Source of the DNA: Pythium myriotylum
Taxonomy: Eukaryota; Oomycota; Peronosporomycetes; Pythiales; Pythiaceae
Assembly: GCA_023091665.1 (NCBI GenBank)
Contig: JALJCQ010000013.1
Coordinates: 372,001 to 436,000, forward strand
Length of the DNA: 64,000 bases
Reading direction: 5' to 3'
Every line of letters begins with the position of its first letter. Position 1 is the stretch's first letter. A program made the position numbers and the translations under genes. The notes under the pieces were generated by a model, which did not search any database, was not told the origin of the DNA, and was given only the letters and a program-made list of their open reading frames with translations. Shown here piece by piece: positions 20,076-30,416 of the stretch.

Positions 20076-22911
20076 ATGAATGATGGGACACGCCCGCCAC
20101 ACAGAGCGCTCGCGGTCTCCGCTACATCATTCGCGTTTCCACTGAAGGCATTGGAGTCCAACTCGTCAAGCTCCATGGACATCTCGGACGCCGTCTTGGC
20201 GTGGCTCTCGACCCACGCGCCCGCGACCCAGTGGCGACGCCAGTCGGTCGTCGTGCCGTCCAATGCGACTCCATGTCATGTCGTTGTCAAGGTGGCCAAG
20301 GCCTACGGGGACGCCGCGACGGACGTGATTATCAACGACGAGGCCGACCACAGTGTTGCCCTGCACCAAGCCGTCATGGGGCTACCTGCCAGCCACTACG
20401 AAGCCATCGTGGGGCTACCTGCCAGCTACTCGATTGACAGACGATTGGCCGAGCACGACTCACGTCAAGCGATCGCGCGTGCACAACGAGAGTTTGCTCG
20501 CCCGTACATCGGAGACACGCTCGTTGCCCGACTGGAGGTATTCATCCGTGTGTGTCGCGAAGCATGCACCGATTACTCGAAGCGATGGGCGTACCCGTAC
20601 ACCACGATCGTGCAGAGCTCTGGATTTGGCAAGAGTCGACTCACCAAGCAACTCGCAGCTCGAACCAAGGACAACCCGAATGCTTCTCTGAAAGTGTTGT
20701 ACTTGTGTGTGCGCGAGGAGACTCGGTGCACGCCGTCGTCTGGTCGGATCGGCTACCCTCTCGCGACACCTCACTTGGCAAGTTGTGGCCCGACTCTTTG
20801 ACGACCTCTGGTCGGATAAATTGATCGCAGCTACACTGCAGACAAAGGCTGCTGTTCCCGATATGGACGACTTGATCAAAGTTCCAGCGGAGAAGCCGCG
20901 CGTGGTCGTGATGGTTGTCGACGACGCTCGTAGTCTTCTCAAGACAAATGACTGGGATGACGCGAGTTGGTTTCACATTTTTCGCGAATCTCTCGCATCA
21001 GCGCAGACAGAGATCCGATGCCGCTTCGGCGATGGTGCTGGCATCTTTGCCATTCTCGTGGATTCGGACCCCAGGATCGCTCAGGACGATATGACTGGAG
21101 CGACACACAAGCCGCCGATCAGTCTATTCTGCCGTACAAATTGGTGCGTGGAAACGAAGCTGTTCCGTCCGTTCGTGCTCACGCAGACCATGGACGTGCG
21201 CTTCGACGAGATGCTTCGAGCACACGACTGGCAAGACCACACGCCTCTGGCGATGCTTCAGCGTCTCGTGTTTGCCGACGAAGAGACGGCGTGGCGTCAC
21301 CTTGTGCTCATGGGCCGCCCCCTTTGGGATCGTCTCAATCTCTACAACCCAGACCACCCGGAAGACAAGGTGGGGATCATGTCATTGGGTGTCGCCCACC
21401 TACTCGGTCGCCACGCTTCTTCTTCTGGCGATTTGTTCACGGAAGAGTCACTATTCGGCGCTGCATCGGTGCTTTGTCGACTCGGACTCGGCGTGCACCC
21501 CGACACAGAACTGGCACGTCGGCTTGTTGCAGACTTCATGGGCGTGCTGGCGCACAAAACCTACCCACACGACCAGCACCTTACTTGTTACACTTCTGAT
21601 CCCGTGTTATCAATCGCCGCCGCAAATGTTTGGCACAATTATTCGTACCATCACGAGCTCGGCACGCTGGAAGAACGCATTCTCCCTGGCTTTCGGAAGC
21701 TGGTGGGCCAAGATGTGGTAGATACGCGCAGCGTGGGCATGGGCGAGCTTGTCGGGTGTTTAATCTTGTTGCTGGCGATGGATACGACAACTATGACACG
21801 GTTGGCGCCCACAAAACCAAGGAGTGGGTACGAAGGGGACTTCTACAGCACGAGGAGTTTTCTGCAGGTATTGCACGGCGCAGGTCCGATTCGAGTGGAA
21901 GACCCGAACTCAAACGACTTGACAGACGCCGAAAGATGCAACGTCGAGGCGATGCTGGAGTCGTGGAGCGACTGGCGAGTGGGCTTTAGTCACTTTGTGC
22001 AGCTTTCGCAGCAGCCCGACGAACTCCTCTTGTGGTCGATGCTGTCTCGTCGTGCGGCTAGTGTGTTCCATCGCGAGTTTATCGACTCGATCGATGTGGT
22101 GATCCCCATTTTAAACCAAGACGAACGGCGAGTGTCAATGATCATGATCCGAGGCAGCGCTAGTGGGCACGATGTTCTGTATCCGCATTCGGCAACGACC
22201 GCCACGCGCCCATCGAGAGTGTTCACGAAATGCACTGAAGCAGCTGGGACCGAGCGACGTCGTGCGTGTCTTCATGAGCTTGAGTCAGACAAGCGACGAT
22301 CACAATCCATATTGTCTCGTCGATAAAACGAAAACATCGTCCTCCCAGGAAGAGCAAATGTCGTTTGTGCTATGCTTTGAGGGATTGACGGCATGGAGCG
22401 TGCCAAGAGTGAGCGGGAGAGCGATTCCAGTGGTAACTGAAGGCGTCGCTCGCGAGCTTGGGCTGCTTCTACAGCCTTGGGGCATCACTCAGTTCATGGA
22501 GACGGATCTCGAACTAAATATCTGTTCTTATGGATATGGTTCGTGGAGCTTGTCGGTGTATGCAAGACGTGTGCTTCCTGAATCATTGTTGGTGGACAAA
22601 TGGTCGCTAGAATCCGACACCTCTGCAGGAACCAGCGTGAGGGAATCTTTACTGATAAGTCGAACTCGTGCAACCGAAAATTCTGACTCTAATGACGCCG
22701 ATGAAGCCGATCCAGGTAAGGCCGAGTTGAAGCGACGCTCTCCAACGAGTGAGGAGAGCAAGGGGGGGGGGGGGGGGGGGGGGCTGCGGCAACACGCTAT
22801 CCTACGAGCGAGGAGAGCGGAGAAGGGTCTGTGGCAGCGAGCGACACGCTTGTTGAATCCCAGAAAGACAACAAGAAAATGAAGATTGACGATGCTGTCG
22901 CGCGTGAATAG
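20076..22911 (+). pseudogene. P-loop NTPase-like gene broken by frameshifts (or sequence errors)
   Basis: Three consecutive reading frames join into one about 940-residue protein. Frame 1 (20076-20801) contains TIVQSSGFGKSRLTKQLA, a degenerate Walker A, followed by VLYLCVREE and GYPLATPHL. Just after that (about 20770-20780) homology-like sequence continues in the next frame as TWQVVARLFDDLWSDKLI and VVVMVVDDARSLL (Walker B-like), open to 22326. Near 22228 it shifts again to LGPSDVVRVFMSLSQTSDD. A 22-G tract (22762-22783) then decides the C-terminus; the best tail is PTSEESGEGSVAASDTLVES ending in a KKMKIDD motif at 22911. A 33-bp in-frame duplication (VGLPAS repeats) lies at 20368-20432. The family resembles the large P-loop proteins often found beside Crinkler-type genes in oomycetes, but I cannot name it firmly. 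No introns explain the breaks. Confidence 0.6.
22762..22783. repeat. homopolymer run of 22 G inside an open frame
   Basis: A tract of 22 consecutive G on the + strand between the codons for EESK and the sequence LRQHA/AATRYP depending on frame. The sequence after the tract repeats the motif PTSEES seen just before it, but only in another frame, so tract length sets which C-terminus is translated. The exact count is at risk of sequencing error. Confidence 0.9.
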
Positions 22912-23316
22912 GAGGGGATGAAGAAACAGTCAGAAATGGACTGTGTCTATCGTCAACTTGGTATTTGTGTACTCCCGGCAGAATCAAAGTCCGTGGAAAT
23001 TGTCCAATTGACGGCTCTTTTGCTTGCCTCGTTGGTCATTTTCGAGGTTGACGTTCAAGCGGACACTTCGATTGCGTTTCGACTTCCAATTTTGACCGAG
23101 CCAGGACATTCTTCAAAGTTAAGGCTCACAGCCCAACCTCAAAATGCCCGATTGAGTTGCTGCTGTCTCGTGGTGACAAGGACTAGTAGCAAATGGACAC
23201 GTCAATGAATACTTTTTTGTTGCCTGCTCGATTTCGATCTGTCATTTTACAGACTCCAAACTTACGGCAGATACGACGGAACGCTTACGAGAGAGGGGAA
23301 ACAGCTTCTCCCCATT

Positions 23317-23892
23317 TTATGGCTCGATCTCGACGATGGCCTCGACCTCGACGGCCACGTTGAGCGGCAGCGCGTTGGTACCGACGGCCGAGCGCGCGTG
23401 GATGCCCTTATCGCCGAAGACCTTGCCGATCGTGTCGGACGCGCCGTTGATCACGCCTGGCTGGCCCGTGAAGCCGTCGACGCAGTTGACAAAGCCCACG
23501 AGCTTGACGATGCGCTTGACCTTGTCGAGATCCCCGAGCTCGTGCTTGAGCGTGGCCATCAGGCTCAGCGCGACGTGGTGCGCGGCGTCGTAGCCTTCCT
23601 CGGGCGTCAGGTCCTTGCCGATCTTGCCCACGATGAGATCGCCGCCAATCGGCTGCGGCAGATGGCCGGCTGCACAGCGACCATCAGAATCATGCTCTTT
23701 GTCCCCAAGCCGTTAAATGAAAAGAAACTCCACACCGGTGAAGATGTAGTTGCCCGAGCGCACGCAAGTGCGGTAGTTGCCCTTGGGCTCGGCCACGGCC
23801 GGCAGTGCGTAGCCGAGCTCCTTGAGGCGCTTCTCAATGTGCACGTGGCGCGCGCCCGCAGGCGAAAGCAGCTTGGTGGCGCGAGCGAGCAT
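23317..23892 (-). CDS. RidA/YjgF family protein (enamine/imine deaminase fold)
   Basis: Two exons, 23892-23736 and 23669-23317 (169 residues), joined in phase (ACC G|CC). Exon 1 begins MLARATKLLSPAGARHVHIE, possibly a mitochondrial leader, and ends with VRSGNYIFT. Exon 2 continues AGHLPQPIGGDLIVGKIGKD, then GYDAAHHVALSLMATLKHEL, VGFVNCVDGF and IHARSAVGTNALPLNVAVEV. This spacing of the R-S-A-V-G-x-x-x-L-P motif is diagnostic for the family. RidA proteins hydrolyse reactive 2-aminoacrylate-type intermediates; this longer subfamily (with the KxGKDLTPEEGY segment) is less well characterised, so substrate is unknown. Confidence 0.9.
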
Positions 23893-24264
23893 GGTGCGAG
23901 GAGCGGCTTCGTCTACAGAGAGGGAACTGCGAGTGGGAGGCCAGCAGAGGAAGCTCGGGAGTGCTTTGATTGCGCAGCTTCAAGTAGACCTACAGGCGGG
24001 GCCCACACGAAGATGTGAGACCATCAAGTGATCTCCATCCGCATAGCCAATCAAAAATAGGATCTCGTGACCGCCTTTCTCGCGTCATGTGTGACGTGGA
24101 CCATCACTCTGCTCTCCTGAGATCCCATTGACGAGAGCACTCGTCTTAGGAGAGTGCCTCGCTGTCTGATTCCACGCGAGCAGAGGACGAGCGAAGCTTC
24201 GCGGCGCGTTGCGCAGAGCAGTTCATGCGCGAATTCGCATCGCAGTGAGCAACTCGAGAGCCGA

Positions 24265-25717
24265 ATGCCGTGCGGGAGACGATCGCTGACGCTCGAGCCG
24301 TTGGAACGAGTGTGCGCGGGGAGACGCCACTCATGCGCCGCAGGGCCGCCGCGCGCGTGGTGTTCCGCGGTCGGCGAGCTACGCAGTCCACGCAGCTTGA
24401 AAGAGTACGCCGACGAGCTCTTCAGCAATAGTGCGGTGGCCACGGAGCGGCGAAAGCGCGCGGGGTCGAGTGTCGAAGGCAAGTTCGCGCTTGCCAAGAA
24501 GTTTTACCTGCTCAAGAGACCCAAGACAGAGGCGCGGCAGAAGAGAGCTAAGGATGTGTCCACGTGAGCCTTCTCGTGTGGAGCTAGGCTCGTTATGCTT
24601 CTGCTGCTGCTGACTACTCGCGATCTGCAGGTACCATCTCCAGGCCATTGGCCCCAAGCACACTGCCATCGAGGCTGTCGTGGCGGATGTTCTACAGGGA
24701 TTTCGGGCGAACGTCGGTCCAGTCGCAGTGGAAGATGGTACTGGAGGTGTCTACTTCCTCAGAACGAAAGCCCAACGCATCGTCGCAGTGTTTAAACCCT
24801 CCGATGAAGAGCCTTTTGCTGCCAACAATCCGAAAGCGCACCGTCAACAAGACGCTCCCAGTTCTAGTATCGACCATGAAATGAGTGATGTACGTGGAAT
24901 TCGCACCGGAATCACGCCAGGTTCCGCAGCGACTCGAGAGGTAGCCGCTTTCCTCGTCGATCGCGACGGACGGGCAGGTGTACCGCCGACGATGCTCGTT
25001 GCTGCACAACATCCAGCCTTTTACACTCGGCGGGGCGCTCCTTTGCAACGGAAGACAGGATCACTACAACTCTACGTCTCCCACGAGTGTACGGCCGATG
25101 ACGTGTCCGAAAACGTCTTCCCTAGCGAACGAGTCCACGAACTAGCAATATTGGACATTCGCCTTGCAAACCAAGATCGCCACGGCGGGAACGTTCTTGC
25201 TCTCCGTCGAGGTAACACAGGCTACGATCTCGTCCCAATTGATCACGGCGCGTGTCTGCCTCGCATCACTAGCATGGAGGAGACGAGTTTCCTGTGGCAG
25301 TTCTGGCCTCAAGCAAAAATCGCATTTAGCTCGGACTCTCGGTCATACATCGCAAGCCTCGACGCCATTCGGGACGCTGAGGCTCTTGCCGCACAATTGC
25401 CTTCGCCTCACGAACTCGAACGGGAGGCATTGCTCACACTCTGCGTGTGCACCGTACTTCTCCAAGTCTGCGTGCTCCAATTTGAATTAACGGCGTTCGA
25501 CGTGGCTACGCTTATGTGCCGCGACGACCCAAGGACTCCAAGTTTGTTGGAAGAGCTTGTGGGACAAACGCTGGTGGATCCAGTGGCAAGGAGGGAAACC
25601 TCTTGGGAGCATCACGTTGAACAAGTCACTAGCAACTTCAAGGCACGGCTGGAGGCTTACTTGGAGAACCTACGAGACCGTTGTGGCAGAGTAAACCTTT
25701 CGCAAATGGGTCGCTAG
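24265..25717 (+). CDS. phosphatidylinositol 4-kinase gamma-like (type II PI4K fold)
   Basis: Two exons, 24265-24563 and 24631-25717 (461 residues), joined AC|G with GTGAGC donor and CTGCAG acceptor. The exon 1 start is uncertain; its first 50 residues are Cys/Arg-rich without a domain. The kinase region has GGVYFLR, IVAVFKPSDEEPFAANNPK (ATP-binding Lys), TPGSAATREVAAFLVD, then GSLQLYVSHECTADD, FPSERVHELAILDIRLANQD, RHGGNVL (catalytic loop) and LVPIDHGACLP (metal-binding Asp). This set matches plant-type PI4K-gamma enzymes. In plants many of these act as protein kinases, so lipid kinase activity is not assured. No ubiquitin-like domain is visible. Its last 48 coding bases overlap the 3' end of the converging coiled-coil gene. 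Confidence 0.75.
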
Positions 25718-27589
25718 ACTTTCTTGCATTACTCGTAGTAAATTTTGTAACCACGCATCCATAGGCTCGCCGGTTGGACTCGTACTCTCTTGAGACTGAA
25801 TGAATACCGTTGCGAACATAGGTAGGACATCTTGCTCGATAACCGAGCGAAGCTGATCTTCAGGGAGAGCAGGTTTGCATGCGACGACGCCAGTGGTGCT
25901 GTCCAAATGCACGTTCACAGTCGGCGCAACAACGCAGAGTCTCACAGCTGACTGCACAGCCTTCTCGAGGGCCGATGAGTGAGCTTTCTTCAACCGGGTG
26001 AACACTTCCTCCCGCGCTACGGCTTCTGCCTCTATTGCGACTAGCTGATTTGAAGTTTCTTCGTATAACAGTTGCGACTTCAAAATTTCCGCTCTTGCTG
26101 CCTCCAAATTTCTTTGCATAACGTCAAGCTGGTAGTGTAGATCTGACACGGTTTTCATGGCTTCATCACGCTCTTGTGTCGTAGCCTGTAGCTGGGCCTG
26201 TAAAGACTCTATTGATGCTATTTTATCATCCAGAACTGCGCGGAATCGCATCGCTTCATTTTCGGCGTTTTCTTTCTGTGCTTGAGAATGTGTTTCGAAC
26301 TCGAACATGCGTTCTTTCCATCCTGTGAGGAGGTTCTCGCATTCTCGTAGTCGAACATTTTGCTCGAAGATATCTTTCTCTTTCTTTGCAATCTGGTTGC
26401 GCCACTTTGCTTCTTCAGCAGTACTTGTCTCCCTTTCGACCACCAGCAAATGCTGAACATCAGCAATGGATTCCTCCAATTCGTTGAGTTTGTCTACAAG
26501 CATCTTTTTCTCTTTCGCCGATACCAGCAGATCGTTCTCCACCTCGGTTATTCGGTCCGCCAGCTCAAGTCGATCCTGTTCAGCTTGCTTTATCTCTTTT
26601 GCGTGTTCGTCTTTACATTTTGTGTTGTCGTTACGGAGACGCTCGCACTGACGTGAAAGATCAGCATTAATGTGTTGCAACTGCCGCACCAAATTGTGAA
26701 CTCGTGCTTCATCATTAATTCCGTCTTCGCCAGTTTGCGTGCTAACAGCGGCCTTGTTCATGATTCCAACGGTAGGTTCTGCTCGAATTGCCTCCACCTC
26801 ACGACTCTGAGATTCCCGTCTTTTCTCAGCCATCAGCTCCTGGTTCAATGCATGCAGCTCGTCCGTCTGGAGTCCAAGTTGCGCTTTCATCGCAGCGGCA
26901 GTAGCTTCAATCTGGCGTAGGTTCTTCTGCAGACGCACGATCTCTTCTTCTCGCTGGTTGAGACTAGTGTGTGCCTCGTTCTCGCCTTGTTCCAGTTCCA
27001 AAATCCGGGATGACAAAGTCCGTTGCTCTTGATCAGACACATCATATGCCTTTTTTAGTGATGCGCGCAACGCCAAACAGCCACCGCACGACTGTGCAGT
27101 CGTCGGTATAGATCCCGGCCGAATCGGAGAGGACATTGCGTGAGGTGCACGGAATTGACCCCCTCCCACGAGGACCTTGCCTGTGCCACGCATCTTCTCA
27201 ACCAGCTTCTGCTGGAGTAGCGTGATCTGCTGACGAAGTTGCTGATTCTCATTCTCAACTGCGGACAACGCCGCCTCGTTATCACGAACGCGATCACCAA
27301 ATGCGACTTGGTTGGGATTTTGTGAGTTTGGCCGAGGTGACGATCGACTCGCTGTATGTCGATGGACTGCTCGTCGCTGCGCTACTACGATTGAAACTTC
27401 ACCAGGGGGCTTCTCCTCGGTCGAACGCACGAGAGCGGAGTGAAGCCCGCTCCGATTGCGTCTCTTGGGGGAGTTCGGGCCTGCACTCTTCGGAAGCGAA
27501 GACCTCAGCGCCTTTGCCCGCCGGCTGGTACTTGGATTAATCCCCGTTGCACAATCAGCGGCTGGCAGTCGAGGTAGCGCGTCATCCAT
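25670..27589 (-). CDS. coiled-coil protein, 639 residues, unknown
   Basis: Single exon. An N-terminal basic, Ser/Pro-rich region (to about residue 95) leads into long heptad coiled coils from about residue 100 to 560, for example ENQQLRQQITLLQQKLVEKM and ERDEAMKTVSDLHYQLDVMQ. A short C-terminal globular part holds AVRLCVVAPTVNVHLDSTTG and DAWLQNLLRVMQESL. This shape suits a centrosomal, basal-body or cytoskeletal scaffold, but no family is recognised. It converges with and overlaps the PI4K-like gene by 48 nt at the 3' ends. It lies about 70 bp upstream of the stop of the next coiled-coil gene in the same orientation. Confidence 0.82.
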   Translation of the reverse strand: MDDALPRLPAADCATGINPSTSRRAKALRSSLPKSAGPNSPKRRNRSGLHSALVRSTEEKPPGEVSIVVAQRRAVHRHTASRSSPRPNSQNPNQVAFGDRVRDNEAALSAVENENQQLRQQITLLQQKLVEKMRGTGKVLVGGGQFRAPHAMSSPIRPGSIPTTAQSCGGCLALRASLKKAYDVSDQEQRTLSSRILELEQGENEAHTSLNQREEEIVRLQKNLRQIEATAAAMKAQLGLQTDELHALNQELMAEKRRESQSREVEAIRAEPTVGIMNKAAVSTQTGEDGINDEARVHNLVRQLQHINADLSRQCERLRNDNTKCKDEHAKEIKQAEQDRLELADRITEVENDLLVSAKEKKMLVDKLNELEESIADVQHLLVVERETSTAEEAKWRNQIAKKEKDIFEQNVRLRECENLLTGWKERMFEFETHSQAQKENAENEAMRFRAVLDDKIASIESLQAQLQATTQERDEAMKTVSDLHYQLDVMQRNLEAARAEILKSQLLYEETSNQLVAIEAEAVAREEVFTRLKKAHSSALEKAVQSAVRLCVVAPTVNVHLDSTTGVVACKPALPEDQLRSVIEQDVLPMFATVFIQSQESTSPTGEPMDAWLQNLLRVMQESLATHLRKVYSATTVS

Positions 27590-27661
27590 GTGGGTCCGAG
27601 AGTTCCAGATGTGGGGAAAGCATTCAAAGTGTCTTGTTTCCGCACCAAATATAGTCGTCGA

Positions 27662-29789
27662 CTAAGAAGGATCGGCCAGCCCGAGTTTCTTGAGCAACGC
27701 TTCATTGGCCACATAGAGCTTCTTCGCTAGGTCGTCTTTCGTCTTCAGTTGTGCGTGAAGATTTTGTATGGCGTTCCGCAGCTCGGTTACCTCACTTTCA
27801 AGGTGGGCGCACTGCCTTTTAAAAGTCAGGTACAGTCCCGTGCTGTCGCTGATCTTCTCGACCAGGATCTGCTGCTCTTCGTTCAGCTCTTCGAAATCCT
27901 TCACGAGCGCAAGGACTGCGCGCTGCAGCTCCTTGGGCAATTGGGTGTTGAGTTGCTTGAGCTGCAACAGTGCTGGCGTTGTAGCCGAGATTGAACGACG
28001 GTCATCAGATTTGATTGACAGGAAACCGATAGCCTCATCCAACAGTAAGGCTTTGCTTTGCTGCATGCGCGCGAGTTTGGCTTCAAGCTCACGTTGCTGT
28101 GTTTCAGTCAGCTGATGCCGCAGTCGATCGAGGGCTTCATCGCAGACGCGATCTTGCTCCATTTCGAGCTGATGTAGCCGTATGCGGTGGTCTCGGTCCA
28201 TTGTTTGCTGTAGCGAGTCGAGCTTAGCCCTGTTCTGCTGATCTAAGTCCGCACGAAGGTTCGAAAGCGTCTTGTCCAAATCTTCTGTGGCCTTCGTCGT
28301 GACTTCTTGGATGTGCGCACGGTGCTCATTCTCGATGCGCTCATGGGTCTCCATCACTGCAACGCGGTGTTTCTTCTCCAAGTCGCGTCGCGTCTTCTCG
28401 AGCTCTTGGTTATGGGCAAGTTTGAGTGCTTGCTTCAGGTCCGCGAGCTTGGCTTCAAGTGCCTGTGCTGCCTCGGTCCGCGTGTCGCTCATAAGCCGCT
28501 CATGGTCGGCGTCCAATTGCTTGCGTAGTTGCTGTAGCTGTGCCTGTGCACCGAACGCCAGCGCCTTTTTCAGCTTCTCCAGTTCCTCGTTCTCATTTGC
28601 CGAGTGTTGCTGCGCCATCTGCCGCTTAAGCTCGCTTGTCTTGGCCTCCTGCGCGCGCAGAATCGCCGCAGCTGCCTCCTCCCGCCGAGTGAGAATGTCC
28701 GACTCGATGTTGAGCCGGCGCTTCTGCTCCCATCGCTGGAGTTCTACCTGCGCATCAATCTCAACCTGGCGGATCGCATCTTCATGTTCTTTCGCGAGCT
28801 GTTTCTCAAGCTGCTGTTTTTGAGTGAGCGTCTCGCCTTGTAGCTTAACTTCGAGCCGCTTGAGTTCATCTTCGGTGTCCGCCTCGTGGCGAGCCAAAAT
28901 CTCGCTCAGCACCCGTTCGCGGTCCCCGAGCAGCTTCTCTTCAAGCTTCTTGAGCGCGTCTTCCTGTGCTTGTTCATGGGCCGCGATCGCCTGCTTCACA
29001 GCTGCTCGTGTCTCTGCCTCGCATCTCTCGCGCACTGCTAGCAGCGCCATCTTCTTTTTCGACTCGAACTTGCGCTCGATCTCCCTGAGCTGTTGGGCCG
29101 AAGACCTTTGGTACTCGGCGACGATCGCCGCTTCCTCACGCGCCATCTCATCCTCGCGACTGGCCACCAGCGCGCGGATCGCTCGCGCGGTCGCCTCCAG
29201 TTCCATCTCGCCATCAATCCGCTTCGGAGCACCCACAACGTCCGCCGACGCTGTCACACTCGCCTCTCGACTTCCAACCTGCAGCGAACTCCTCGTCGTC
29301 GACCGAAGCGACCGCGTGAGCGAGGCCGTCGACGCTACTTGCCATCATAACCCCACCTCGTCAAAAACGTCGTCTCACAGCCCACCCATCTCTGTATCCA
29401 CGGCTCGCACCTTGCAGTTTGGCCTGCTGCAAGAGCCGGTCGCAGTTGGCCAGCGCGTGCTCGACCTCGTCCGCGACCTCGCCGGCCTGCTGCGTCTTCT
29501 GCGCCTCCTCGGGCGGCTCTTGCAGCACTTCTTTGGCTGGTGCTGGTCGTGGCGACGGCGCCGCGTCGCGGAAGACGCTCAGCCGCGCCTCGACGGCCGC
29601 GAGCTCGCGCGCGAGGCCCCGCACGGCGTCGCGCGTCGCGTTCGACGGCGGCGTCGCGGCCGCGAGATGCGACAGCGACAGCGCCGGCGACTCGCGCCGC
29701 GGCGGCGTCGCCACGGGCCGCGGAGACGAGCCGTGCACGCGCAGGCGCTCGAGCGCCTCGAGCATGCGCCGCTGCTCGGCCATCTGCAT
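27662..29789 (-). CDS. coiled-coil protein, about 684 residues, unknown
   Basis: Two exons: 29789-29411 and 29337-27662, joined CAAG|GTGCGA to GGCAAG|TA in phase, fusing what would otherwise look like two separate open frames. The N-terminus is Ala/Pro/Arg-rich with a helix ATRDAVRGLARELAAVEARL. Exon 2 is nearly continuous Glu/Arg/Gln-rich coiled coil, for example EDALKKLEEKLLGDRERVL and KLADLKQALKLAHNQELEK, and ends AKKLYVANEALLKKLGLADP. No stand-alone enzyme domain is seen. Tandem position and orientation with the other coiled-coil gene suggest related cytoskeletal roles, but the sequences are not obviously paralogous. Confidence 0.75.
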
Positions 29790-30416
29790 GTGCACCCTTG
29801 CTGTGCCGCTTGAAGAGCTACGACCTGAACGAAAAAAAAACGCTTTTCTGTATTAGAGGTTGCTAACGGTTAAGTGTTGGAATATTCGGAGGCGCCGGTC
29901 GTTGGCGCGTTGGCGTGGTTGGACAAGTGATATCGTTGGCGAGTTGGAAGTATTACTTTGGTATTTATAATACACTACCCGAGTTTGCCCTTCGCTTGGG
30001 TCTTCTTCCGGCGGACTGTCCGCTTGGTGGTCCGCGAAGACACGGCCGCGAAGACGCCGCGAGCGGCGCAATCACCGCGCGTCGTTGAAGTTCGTCGTGG
30101 ATATTGTTTTGCAAACAAGAAACGTCAGGTTCGACGTGAACTTCGCATCTGACGCCAACGACTCCCCACGGGTCATAAACCCATTTTTGAATCTCCCCTC
30201 CTCTTCCAAACCCATACCCACCAAACCCATCGAAAACAACCAACCATTTGTATACTCCCCACCACCCGGTTTCCCCAAACGGGTTCCATATCCAAACCCG
30301 TGCGGGTCGAAACCCAAAGTGAGCTACTTCAGCATCCTGATTGTTACCGGTGCCGGTTCGAGCAGAGGGGAGGGCGAGCCCATTTCGCTTCTCTCTCTCT
30401 CTCTCTCGTCGCAGCC
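29790..30416. other. intergenic divergent promoter region
   Basis: Divergent spacer between the coiled-coil gene (-) and carnitine acetyltransferase (+). It contains an AACCCA/ACCCACC-rich segment (about 30170-30310) and a (CT)n run at 30389-30407 shortly before the ATG at 30417. No gene is seen. Confidence 0.6.
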
